From: Actinomadura luteofluorescens
GTDB taxonomy: Bacteria; Actinomycetota; Actinomycetes; Streptosporangiales; Streptosporangiaceae
Assembly: GCF_013409365.1 (NCBI RefSeq)
Contig: NZ_JACCBA010000001.1
Coordinates: 7,874,001 to 7,938,000 of the forward strand
DNA length: 64,000 nt
Direction: 5' to 3'
Part shown: positions 24,644 through 34,327 of the stretch, piece by piece
How the letters are laid out: every line of letters begins with the position of its first letter
Numbering within the stretch: position 1 is the first letter of the stretch
The notes under the pieces: model-generated
Told to the model about the DNA's origin: nothing
The model's input: only the letters and a program-made list of their open reading frames with translations
The model's database searches: none
Position numbers and translations under genes: made by a program

Positions 24644-25600
24644 GTGACGGAACCACGGTTCGCGGTCGTCGCCGAGGGGCTGCGCAAGCGCTACGGCGGC
24701 ACCGAGGCCCTCGCCGGGCTGGACCTGCGCGTCCCCGCGGGGACCGTGCACGGCCTGCTCGGCCCGAACGGCGCGGGCAAGACCACCGCCGTCCGGATCC
24801 TGACCACGCTGGCCCGGCCGGACGGCGGCAGCGCCCGCGTCGCCGGGCTCGACGTGGTCCGCGACGCCGCCCGGGTGCGGCGCCGCATCGGGCTCGTCGG
24901 GCAGAACGCCGCGGTCGACGAGGTGCTCGGCGGGCGGCAGAACCTCGTCATGTTCAGCCGCCTCCACCACCTCGGCGCCGGGCGGGCGCGGCGGCGGGCG
25001 GACGAGCTGCTGGAGCGGTTCCGGCTCACCGACGCCGCCGCGAAGCCGGCGGGGGAGTACTCGGGGGGCATGCGGCGGCGCCTCGACCTGGCCGCGTCGA
25101 TGATCCTCGCGCCGCCCGTGCTGTTCCTGGACGAGCCGACCACCGGGCTGGACCCGCGCAGCCGGGGCGAGGTGTGGGACGCGATCCGCGACCTGGTGGA
25201 GGGCGGCACGACCGTCCTGCTCACCACCCAGTACCTGGAGGAGGCCGACCGGCTCGCCTCCGGCGTCTCGGTGATCGACCACGGCCGCGTCATCGCCGAG
25301 GGCACCCCCGACGCGCTCAAGGCGCGGCTCGGCGGCGACCGCGTCGAGGTCGTCGTCGACGACCCGGGGGCGCTCGCCGCCGCCGCCGAGATCGTCGGCC
25401 GGGTCGCGACCGGCGAGGTGGACGTCGACGCGGAGGCCCTGCGCGTCGGGGCGCCGGTGCCGGGGCGGGCCGCCGCGCTGACCGAGGTCGTCCGGGCCCT
25501 GGACGAGGCGGGCGTCGCCGTCGCCGACATCGGCCTCCGGCGCCCGACCCTGGACGAGGTGTTCCTGCACCTCACGGAGAAGGAGGAGGTGGCTTCATGA
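24644..25600 (+). CDS. DrrA-type ABC exporter ATP-binding protein
   Basis: 318 residues from GTG 24644, with GGAGGA directly ahead. Walker A LLGPNGAGKTTAVRIL, Q-loop VGQNAAVDE, signature YSGGMRRRLDLAASM, Walker B VLFLDEPTTGLDPRS, switch His in LLTTQYLEEADRLA, and the DrrA-like C-terminal domain ending GLRRPTLDEVFLHLTEK. This is the daunorubicin/antibiotic-resistance ABC family: it powers export through the coupled permease. Substrate unknown. ATGA overlap with the permease. Confidence 0.92.
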   Translation: MTEPRFAVVAEGLRKRYGGTEALAGLDLRVPAGTVHGLLGPNGAGKTTAVRILTTLARPDGGSARVAGLDVVRDAARVRRRIGLVGQNAAVDEVLGGRQNLVMFSRLHHLGAGRARRRADELLERFRLTDAAAKPAGEYSGGMRRRLDLAASMILAPPVLFLDEPTTGLDPRSRGEVWDAIRDLVEGGTTVLLTTQYLEEADRLASGVSVIDHGRVIAEGTPDALKARLGGDRVEVVVDDPGALAAAAEIVGRVATGEVDVDAEALRVGAPVPGRAAALTEVVRALDEAGVAVADIGLRRPTLDEVFLHLTEKEEVAS

Positions 25601-26436
25601 GCAAGGCGAACCTGGGGGCCGTGCCCCCGCAGGGCGGGCGCGTGAGCGTTCAGGCGGTGCGGTGGGCCGTGGCCGACGGGTGGGTGCTGACCTCGCGCGC
25701 CCTGGCCCACTGGGCGCGCAAGCCGGGCGAGGTCGCCGTCGCGCTGCTCTTCCCGGTGATGGTCGTGCTGATGATGGGCTACCTGTTCGGCGGGCAGATG
25801 GACGTCCCCGGTGGCGGCAGCTACCGGGCGTTCATCGTCCCCGGCATGTTCGCGCTGACGATGGCGTTCGGGATCGAGACGACGTTCGCCGCGATCGCGA
25901 GCGACGCGAGCAAGGGCGTGACCGACCGGTTCCGGTCGATGCCGATGGCGTCCTCCGCCGTCGTGGTGGGCCGGGCCACCGCCGACATGCTCCACTCGGT
26001 CGTCGCGCTGGCCGTGATGGCGGCCTGCGGCGTGCTGATCGGCTGGCGCGTCCACGACGGCGCGGCCAAGGCCCTCGCGGGGCTCGGGCTCCTTCTGCTG
26101 CTGCGCTTCTCCCTGGTCTGGCTCGGCGTCTACCTCGGCCTGGTCGCCAAGGGACCCGAGTCGGTGGCGGCCGTCCAGATCCTGGTCTGGCCGATCGGGT
26201 TCCTGTCCAGCGCCCTGGTGGCGCCGAGCACGATGCCGGGGTGGCTGGGCGCGGTGGCCGAGTGGAACCCCATGTCGGCGACGGTGACGGCGTGCCGGGA
26301 GCTGTTCGGCGAGCCGGTCGCGGGCGGGTCGTGGGCGGCGCAGCACAGCGTGCTGATGGCGGTGGTGTGGCCGCTGGTGATCGCGGCGGTGTTCTTCCCG
26401 CTGTCGGTGCGCCGCTACCGCGCCCTCGGCCGCTAG
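25597..26436 (+). CDS. DrrB-type ABC exporter permease
   Basis: 279 residues, six membrane helices of the ABC-2 type. GEVAVALLFPVMVVLMMGYLFGG and YRAFIVPGMFALTMAFG, then the cytosolic-loop block SDASKGVTDRFRSMPMASSAVVVGR, are characteristic of DrrB. It forms the membrane channel for the preceding ATPase. ATG at 25597 overlaps its stop. The end overlaps a convergent gene by 4 bases. Confidence 0.92.
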   Translation: MSKANLGAVPPQGGRVSVQAVRWAVADGWVLTSRALAHWARKPGEVAVALLFPVMVVLMMGYLFGGQMDVPGGGSYRAFIVPGMFALTMAFGIETTFAAIASDASKGVTDRFRSMPMASSAVVVGRATADMLHSVVALAVMAACGVLIGWRVHDGAAKALAGLGLLLLLRFSLVWLGVYLGLVAKGPESVAAVQILVWPIGFLSSALVAPSTMPGWLGAVAEWNPMSATVTACRELFGEPVAGGSWAAQHSVLMAVVWPLVIAAVFFPLSVRRYRALGR

Positions 26437-27140
26437 GGCAGCAGGGACACCCGGTGCCGGGCCAGCGCCAGCGCCGGGTAGCACCCCTCGGGCAGGGGCT
26501 CCGCGCCGCCGAGCGCGGAGCGGAGCCTCGCGCCCACGGCCGAGGCGTCGTGGGGCTGGACGACGCACAGTTCGGCCTGCATCGCCTGCCGGGCCGCCGC
26601 CATCAGCGCCGGGACGTCCCCGGCGACCACGATCTCGGCGGGGGCGTCGCCGTAGGAGAGCCGGACGGCGAGGGCGTGCATGCCGGCGGTGCCGGCGCCC
26701 TCGTAGCGGAACTCGCAGACCAGGCGGTCGCCGTCCAGCGGCCCCTCCTGGATCAGCCACGCCTGGCCCGGGACGACCCGCCCGAGCGACTCCTCCCAGG
26801 GCGCGGCCGGAACGCCGTCGAGGCGGCCGGCGGCGCGGGCCGCGGCCGCGCGTCCCTCGGCCGGGCCGATCGCGGCGAGCGCCCGCAGGAAGGCCCGGGC
26901 CCCAGGGGTGGCCGCCGCGTGCAGGCAGCCGATCAGGTCGCCGAGCGCGGCGCGCCGCGCGGCGGTGTGCGGGGCCGCGGCCTCCAGGGCGCCGAGCTGC
27001 GCGGACGTCCACATCTCGGCCTGCAGCGGGCCGGGCTGCGCGGGCAGGGCGCCGGCCTCCCGGACGTAGGCCGCGTACACCTCGCCGAGCCCCGGCAGCA
27101 TCAGCTCGGGGCCGGCGGACGGTCGGGTCGCACTCACCAC
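26433..27140 (-). CDS. Hypothetical soluble protein
   Basis: 235 residues, Ala/Gly/Leu-rich, no signal peptide or membrane helix. N-terminal half is helical (LGEVYAAYVREAGALPAQPGP, LGALEAAAPHTAARRAALGD). The C-terminal half alternates strands (QAWLIQEGPLDGDRLVCEFRYEGAG, MHALAVRLSYGDAPAEIVVAGD). It resembles no family I can name, though the second half has the feel of an actinobacterial SEC-C-free DUF. GTG starts at 27140 or 27137, behind GAGG. A terminator of the sigma/anti-sigma operon lies upstream. Confidence 0.65.
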   Translation of the reverse strand: MVSATRPSAGPELMLPGLGEVYAAYVREAGALPAQPGPLQAEMWTSAQLGALEAAAPHTAARRAALGDLIGCLHAAATPGARAFLRALAAIGPAEGRAAAARAAGRLDGVPAAPWEESLGRVVPGQAWLIQEGPLDGDRLVCEFRYEGAGTAGMHALAVRLSYGDAPAEIVVAGDVPALMAAARQAMQAELCVVQPHDASAVGARLRSALGGAEPLPEGCYPALALARHRVSLLP

Positions 27141-27163
27141 CTCAGCCTATGAGACATCGGAGG

Positions 27164-27190
27164 GCGCCCCGGCCGGGCGTTCCGGGGCGC
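27164..27190 (-). terminator. Terminator of the sigma/anti-sigma operon
   Basis: GCGCCCCGG (27164-27172) and CCGGGGCGC (27182-27190) make a 9-base GC stem with a 9-base loop, starting six bases after the anti-sigma stop. Confidence 0.6.
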
Positions 27191-27195
27191 GGAGC

Positions 27196-27922
27196 CTACG
27201 CCGGGACGGTCAGCAGCGTGCGGCCCTCGCCGATCGTCCGGACCTCGAACCGGCTGATCTCCTGCGGCCGCAGCGCCGTGCCGCCCTGGAGGGCCAGTTG
27301 CGGCTGCGGCGAGCCCGGCAGGCCGTAGCCCTTGGCGGGGACGGACCAGCCGACGACGGTGTGCGCCTTGCCCCGCTCGTCCACGGCGACCAGTTCGCAC
27401 GAGAGCGGCCCGGCGACCTTGCTGAGCCGCAGCGCGATCCGGCTGCCCCACGCCTTCTGCTGCATCGCCACGGTCCCGGTGACGCCGGTGCCGGTGTCGG
27501 TCGCCGACATCGCCCGGCCGTCCCGCAGCAGCTGGGCGGTCCCGCCGTCCGGCGCGGAGGCGGCGGGGGCCGCGGTCGGCGCCCAGCGTGTACCCGGTGC
27601 CGAGCGCCCCGCCGAGCAGCACGACCCCGGCGGCGGCCGCGGCCAGCGCCCGCACGGTGCGGTGCCGCCGCTCCCGGCGGATCCGGTGCCGGATCAGGTC
27701 GGTGACCGCCGCCGGTTCGGGCGGCGCGGGCATCGCCTCCACCGGGTCGGCGATCGGGCCGATGCCGTCCAGGGTCTGGGCGAGCCCGCTCAGCGCGCCG
27801 AGCTCCTCGTGGCAGGAGAAGCACGTAGCCAGGTGCGCCTCGAACGCGCGGCGGTCGGGCTCCTCCAGCAGGCCGAGGGCGTAGGCGCCGACGTCGACGT
27901 GCGGCATGTCCGGCGCTCTCAT
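27196..27922 (-). pseudogene. RslA-like anti-sigma factor, apparent +1 frameshift
   Basis: Two reading frames make one protein. The first (ATG 27922, overlapping the sigma stop) gives a zinc-finger HC2 anti-sigma start: VDVGAYALGLLEEPDRRAFEAHLATCFSCHEEL, with H-x3-C-x2-C-like ligands. It continues through a membrane helix (ALAAAAAGVVLLGGALGTGY) to about 27595. The second frame, one base out of phase, resumes by about 27560 and runs ASAPDGGTAQLLRDG through the extracytoplasmic domain to 27196. One surplus base in 27560-27595, perhaps in the five-G run 27565-27569, explains it. The gene may be broken, or the sequence may contain an error. An intact protein would hold the SigL-like factor at the membrane. 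Confidence 0.75.
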
Positions 27923-28518
27923 GGCGTCACGCCCCTCTCCTCCAGGGCGACGCGCAGCGCCCGGAGCGCGTAGTAGACCCGGGACTTCACGGTCCCCACG
28001 GGGATCCCGAGCCGCTTGGCGGCCTCGTTCACCGAGCGGTCCCGGAAGAAGGTCTCGTTGAGGATCTCGCGGTGGGCCGGAGACAGGGCGAGGAGGGCTT
28101 CGGACACGACGACGGAGCGCAGCAGATCCTCCAACCCGTCGGGCACGCGCATGTTCTCCAGCGGGCCCTCGCCCGCCTCCTGCGGCCGTGCGTTCTTGCG
28201 GCGCTGGTCGTCGATGACGATCCGGCGGGCGACGGTCGCCAGCCAGGGCAGCAGCGAGGTCGCGTTCTCGTCGAGCTGGTGCGCGCTGCGCCAGGCGCGG
28301 ATCATCGTCTCCTGGACGACGTCCTCGGCCCAGTGCCGGTCGCCGCCGGTGAGCCGCAGGACGAACGACAGCAGCGGGCGGCCGTACACGCGGTACAGCT
28401 CGGTCACGATCACCTGGTCGTCCACGCCGCCGGCGGGCCGCGGGCCGCGGAACCAGCTCCACGGTCCGGGCGGGCGTTCGCGGGTGGCCGACGCGGCGGC
28501 CGGTGATCTGTGGGCCAT
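27919..28518 (-). CDS. SigL-like ECF RNA polymerase sigma factor
   Basis: 199 residues. Region 2: ELYRVYGRPLLSFVLRLTGGDRHWAEDVVQETMIRAWR; region 4: LALSPAHREILNETFFRDRSVNEAAKRLGIPVGTVKSRVYYALRALRVALEERGV. This closely follows Mycobacterium SigL as I remember it, including the GTVKSR recognition turn and the coupled zf-HC2 anti-sigma gene (ATGA overlap). The ATG at 28518 follows CGGAGA; a GTG at 28575 lacks a ribosome-binding site. A promoter resembling SigL's own consensus sits upstream, implying autoregulation. Target genes unknown. Confidence 0.9.
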   Translation of the reverse strand: MAHRSPAAASATRERPPGPWSWFRGPRPAGGVDDQVIVTELYRVYGRPLLSFVLRLTGGDRHWAEDVVQETMIRAWRSAHQLDENATSLLPWLATVARRIVIDDQRRKNARPQEAGEGPLENMRVPDGLEDLLRSVVVSEALLALSPAHREILNETFFRDRSVNEAAKRLGIPVGTVKSRVYYALRALRVALEERGVTP

Positions 28519-28585
28519 CGGGGTCTCCGGCGGGGTGCGAGGGGTGCGGGGCGACGCGGTGACCGTGGGTGTCACGTTGGGAGGC

Positions 28586-28614
28586 AGTACGGGACCCTCG
28601 CGCCGCGCGGTTCA
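28586..28614 (-). promoter_or_regulatory. ECF (SigL-type) promoter of the sigma gene
   Basis: Minus strand TGAACC (28614-28609), 17-base spacer, CGTACT (28591-28586). Mycobacterial SigL promoters are described with TGAACC at -35 and CGT at -10, so the sigma factor probably transcribes its own operon. The leader would be about 60 bases. The rest of the 325-base gap 28519-28843 shows no gene; it must also hold the promoter of the divergent cyclase-like gene, which I could not pick out. Confidence 0.65.
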
Positions 28615-28843
28615 ACCGAGGCCGTTTCATGGGGGATTTTCCGGATTGCCACTTACTTGTTCGCCAGCTTCTCCTTACCTTTCGGTCCCAGGGCTCGCCG
28701 GGGTGCGTCTCAGGGGCGTACGGGAGGCGACGACTCCGCACCGCGCGACGGACCTTCGCCGGGCAACGCTCACTCCACGCTTTGGAGCGAATGCGGGCAT
28801 TGGGCCCATTTGCCCATAGAGACCGAGGGCGGGGATCGGATTG

Positions 28844-29500
28844 GTGAAGGAGAACGAGGAAGGACAGCTCAGCTACCGCCTGCTGCTGGCGGTGGACATC
28901 CAGGGGTACAGCAGGCGCGACACGCGCGAGCAGCTGCACGCGCAGCGGCTGCTGTCCGAGGCGCTCGACGGCGCCGCCCGCGGCGTCGGCCTCGACCGCG
29001 CCGGCTGGGACAAGCAGGTCGGCGGCGACGGGGAGCTCGCCACGCTGCCGGAGGGCGTCGACCCGGCGACGGTCGCCGGCGACTTCGTCATCCTGCTCGA
29101 CGGGGCGCTGCGCGAGGCCAACCGGGACGCCGGCCGCTTCCGGCTGCGCGTGCGGCTCTCACTGCACCACGGCACGCTCACGGCCGGGCCGTTCGGCCCC
29201 GCGGGCGACGCGCCCATCGTCGTCCAGCGGCTGCTGGACGCCGCGCCGCTGCGCCGCCTGCTGGCCGACGACGCGGACCGCGACCTCGCCTACGTCGTGT
29301 CGGACTCGCTGTTCGACGACGTCGTGCGCACCGGGTTCTGCGCCCTGCCGCCGCGCGGCTTCCGCGCCGTCAGGGTGGCGGCGAAGGGCGCGGTGTTCCG
29401 CGGCCACATCCTCACCGGCCGCGCCGCCGGGGAGGACGCGGGAGGGCCGGGGGCCCGGTCCGCCCGCGTCCTCGACTTCCCGGCCCTCGCCCTCGGCTGA
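28844..29500 (+). CDS. Class III nucleotidyl-cyclase-like domain protein
   Basis: 218 residues. YRLLLAVDIQGYSRRDTREQLHAQRLL places an Asp where cyclases bind the first metal, and KQVGGDGELATLPEGV resembles the GD-x-x block with the second. The C-terminal part (VSDSLFDDVVR, GFRAVRVAAKG) fits the end of a degenerate cyclase fold. The substrate-selecting Lys/Asp pair cannot be identified, so it may be a sensory or effector domain rather than an active cyclase. Start taken as GTG 28844; TTG 28841 is directly before it. Divergent from the SigL-like operon. Confidence 0.65.
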   Translation: MKENEEGQLSYRLLLAVDIQGYSRRDTREQLHAQRLLSEALDGAARGVGLDRAGWDKQVGGDGELATLPEGVDPATVAGDFVILLDGALREANRDAGRFRLRVRLSLHHGTLTAGPFGPAGDAPIVVQRLLDAAPLRRLLADDADRDLAYVVSDSLFDDVVRTGFCALPPRGFRAVRVAAKGAVFRGHILTGRAAGEDAGGPGARSARVLDFPALALG

Positions 29501-29564
29501 CCGGGAAGCGATCGGCGCGCCCCGGGGTTGACGCGGGTAGAGGCGACGATCGAGGGAGGCGGAC

Positions 29565-29990
29565 ATGGCGGACGAGGCGGCACTGCGGAAACTGCTGGCG
29601 GGACGCGACATCGGGGTGCTGGCCACCCTCAAGCGCGACGGGCGCCCCCAGCTGTCCACGATCAACTACCACTTCGACGAGGGGCGCGGGCTCGTCCGGA
29701 TCTCGATCACCGCCGACCGGGCCAAGGCCCGCAACCTGGCCCGCGATCCGCGCGCGAGCCTGCACGTCAGCTCGCCCGACGGCTGGTCGTGGGTGGTGGC
29801 CGAGGGCACCGCCGAGCTCTCGGCGGTCGCCGCCGACCCCGGCGACGCCGCCGTCGAGGAGCTCGTCGAGGTCTACCGCGACATCCGCGGCGAGCACCCC
29901 GACTGGGACGAGTACCGCCGCGTCATGGTCGAGGACGGCCGTGTCGTCGTCCGCCTGCGCGTCGACCGGCTCTACGGGCAGGCGCACTGA
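29565..29990 (+). CDS. PPOX-class F420-dependent oxidoreductase
   Basis: 141 residues, a typical split-barrel FMN/F420 enzyme: IGVLATLKRDGRPQLSTINYHFDE, LVRISITADRAKARNLARDPRASLHVSS and SWVVAEGTAELS are the family's conserved strands. Cytosolic reductase of unknown substrate, related to F420-dependent biliverdin and nitroimidazole reductases. ATG 29565 follows GGGAGGCGGAC. Second PPOX gene of the window, clearly divergent from the one at 6004. Confidence 0.9.
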   Translation: MADEAALRKLLAGRDIGVLATLKRDGRPQLSTINYHFDEGRGLVRISITADRAKARNLARDPRASLHVSSPDGWSWVVAEGTAELSAVAADPGDAAVEELVEVYRDIRGEHPDWDEYRRVMVEDGRVVVRLRVDRLYGQAH

Positions 29991-30045
29991 CGGCGTCCCG
30001 GAACCAGGTCTGCCGCCGCCGCGGGCGCGGCGGTAGCGTGTGGCG

Positions 30046-30495
30046 ATGATCCAGGCAACCGCCACCACCGCCGCCTCGCCCGAGGACCTCTTCCGGCACC
30101 TGGCCGTCCCCGAGGCGTGGGGCGCCTGGGGCCGGTTCCCTGTCCCGGCGCGGCGGGCGCGCGCGGGCGACACCGCCCCCTACGGCGTCGGGACGGTCAA
30201 GAAGATCTGGCCGGCCAGCGAGCGGACCGTCGCCTACGAGCCCTACGAGCACTTCGGCTACATCGCGGTGGCGGGCCTGCCGGTGCGCTCCTACCGCGCG
30301 GACGTCCGGCTGGAGCGCCGGGACGCCGGGACACTCCTGCGCTGGGAGGCGACGTTCGAGCCGCTGATCCCCGGCACCGGCCCGGTCGTCGGCTTCGCGC
30401 TCCGGCAGATGCTGAGGGCCTTCACCCGCTGGCTGCCCGCCCACGTCGAGGACTGCCCGCCGGACTGCCCCGCCCGCACGGCCGAGGGCGTCTGA
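30046..30495 (+). CDS. SRPBCC-family protein (polyketide cyclase/START-like)
   Basis: 149 residues. A helix-grip fold is indicated by TATTAASPEDLFRHLAVPEAWGAWG at the N-terminus, GVGTVKKIWPASERTVAYEPYEHFGYIAV in the middle, TLLRWEATFEPLIPGTGP and a long C-terminal helix. Such small-molecule-binding proteins serve as cyclases, lipid carriers or sensors; specificity is not readable. ATG 30046 was chosen; GTG 30040 would add two residues. Confidence 0.8.
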   Translation: MIQATATTAASPEDLFRHLAVPEAWGAWGRFPVPARRARAGDTAPYGVGTVKKIWPASERTVAYEPYEHFGYIAVAGLPVRSYRADVRLERRDAGTLLRWEATFEPLIPGTGPVVGFALRQMLRAFTRWLPAHVEDCPPDCPARTAEGV

Positions 30496-30531
30496 CCCCG
30501 GCGCGGCGCCCGGCCCGGCGGAGGGCCCCGA

Positions 30532-30613
30532 GCCGGAGACCGTGCGACCCCCCGCACGGCCTCCGGCGAAAAGGTGCAGGCCGAGAGCACCCCGCAGTTC
30601 CCTCGGCCTGCAC
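30532..30613. terminator. Two tandem hairpins between convergent genes
   Basis: First: 15-base arms 30532-30546 and 30553-30567 with one mismatch and a 6-base loop. Second: perfect 12-base arms GTGCAGGCCGAG (30574-30585) and CTCGGCCTGCAC (30602-30613). They lie between the SRPBCC stop and the GMC oxidoreductase stop and should end both transcripts; GAAAA between them reads as a U-tract on the minus strand. Confidence 0.75.
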
Positions 30614-30626
30614 GACCATGGACCCC

Positions 30627-33058
<2,432 letters not shown>

Positions 33059-33062
<4 letters not shown>

Positions 33063-34152
33063 GATGCGTGGCGCTTGAGGAAGTCGACGACGCGCGGGAA
33101 CACGTCGATGTGCGAGTCCTTGCCGATCAGCGGGTCGAGGTGCCCGTAGCCGGGCAGCGAGGCCAGCTCGTGGCGCCCCGGCGCCGCCTTCTCGAGGATC
33201 TTGTGCAGGTGGATGTTGGAGTCGGTGAAGACGCGGTTGTTGCCGGGCGCGAGGAGCAGCATGGGCGTCTCCACGTCCGCCGCGTTCTCCAGGTAGTTCT
33301 CCGGGAGGCGCGCGTAGCGCTCGTCCCGAGGCGCGTACTTGACCGAGTGGCCCGCCTTGACCATCTTGCGGACGTGCCGGTAGTAGTGCAGCCCGGACGC
33401 GGTGCAGATGTCGGCGACGCGCGCGTGCGTCTCGGGCAGCAGGTTCTCGTGCTCGTACATCGCCGGCTTGCCCGCCCCCCACTGGAAGCTCTGCATGTGG
33501 CAGGCGCGGGTGGAGCACTCGCCGTGGAACAGCGACACCGCCCGCGACAGCATCCACGGCCGCGTGAACCGCGGGGCGTCGCCGAACCGCGGGTCGAGGA
33601 ACGGCAGCCCGAGGACGTACTCCAGGAACCAGGTGCCGAGGCCGAGCTTGACCTTCGAGAACGCCGGCACCCGCGGCGTGAGCGACACGCTGTTGCAGGT
33701 GAGGGAGGCGATGTCGGTGACGGTCCCGGCGAACAGGGCCATCGAGAACGACACGGCGCCCAGGCAGTGCGCGATGACGTGCAGCGGCCGGTCGCCGATG
33801 TGCCTGCGCAGTTCGGCGAGGGCGGCCGGGAAGTCGTACAGGGCGATGTCGTCGAGGGTGTAGCGGTGCGTCTCGCCGTCGTACGGGAAGCGGCCGCTCA
33901 TCCGGAAGTCCACGGTCCACACGTCGGTGAAGCCGTTGTCGAGCAGGTGCGACGCCAGGTTCGGGATCTCCGGCATGATGAACAGGTCGCTGGAGGAGGT
34001 GAGCCCGTGCACGAGCAGGACGACGTCGTCGCTCTCCTCGCGCAGGAACCGGGTCAGCCCCAGCCGAGACCGTCGCCCGTCGTGACCGGATACGTCGAGA
34101 TCTGCGCATCCTTGACGCCCTCAAGGGTGAATCGAGGAATCGTCCGGTTCAT
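33059..34152 (-). pseudogene. Alpha/beta hydrolase coupled to the GMC oxidoreductase, apparent frameshift near its N-terminus
   Basis: ATG 34152, just after GGGAGGTGACG, begins MNRTIPRFTLEGVKDAQIST and YPVTTGDGLG, then hits TGA at 34056-34054. One base out of phase the protein resumes as LGLTRFLREESDDVVLLVHG and continues without interruption to 33059. Adding a single C near 34063 would give DGLGLGLTRF, which makes one good protein. Its core has HGLTSSSDLF (oxyanion loop), VIAHCLGAVSFSMAL (nucleophile elbow with Cys, GxCxG form) and LPGYGHLDPLIG with the catalytic His. Without the fix, translation could only start at internal GTG 34012. It is an esterase-like partner of the GMC enzyme; a genuine mutation or sequence error cannot be told apart. 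Confidence 0.75.
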
Positions 34153-34327
34153 GTCCGTCACCTCCCTTTCCCGCAGTAATCATGGGGTGACCTGCTGGAA
34201 CACAACATCGTGGTAAACCCTTACTTCTGGCACGGAACCCTGACGAACGCATACTGAGACGGGGATACGGCGTCGCGCGTTCGCGTCGGGGACGGCCCGG
34301 ACCGGACCGGCCGGATCCGGACCCGGG

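Noticed and set aside
28569..28847. 92-residue plus-strand frame in the sigma/cyclase gap
   Set aside because: No ribosome-binding site or recognisable pattern, and it runs through the ECF promoter.
34290..34327. GGACC/CCGG-rich stretch after the LuxR-family gene as a terminator
   Set aside because: Several imperfect alternative pairings but no single convincing stem.
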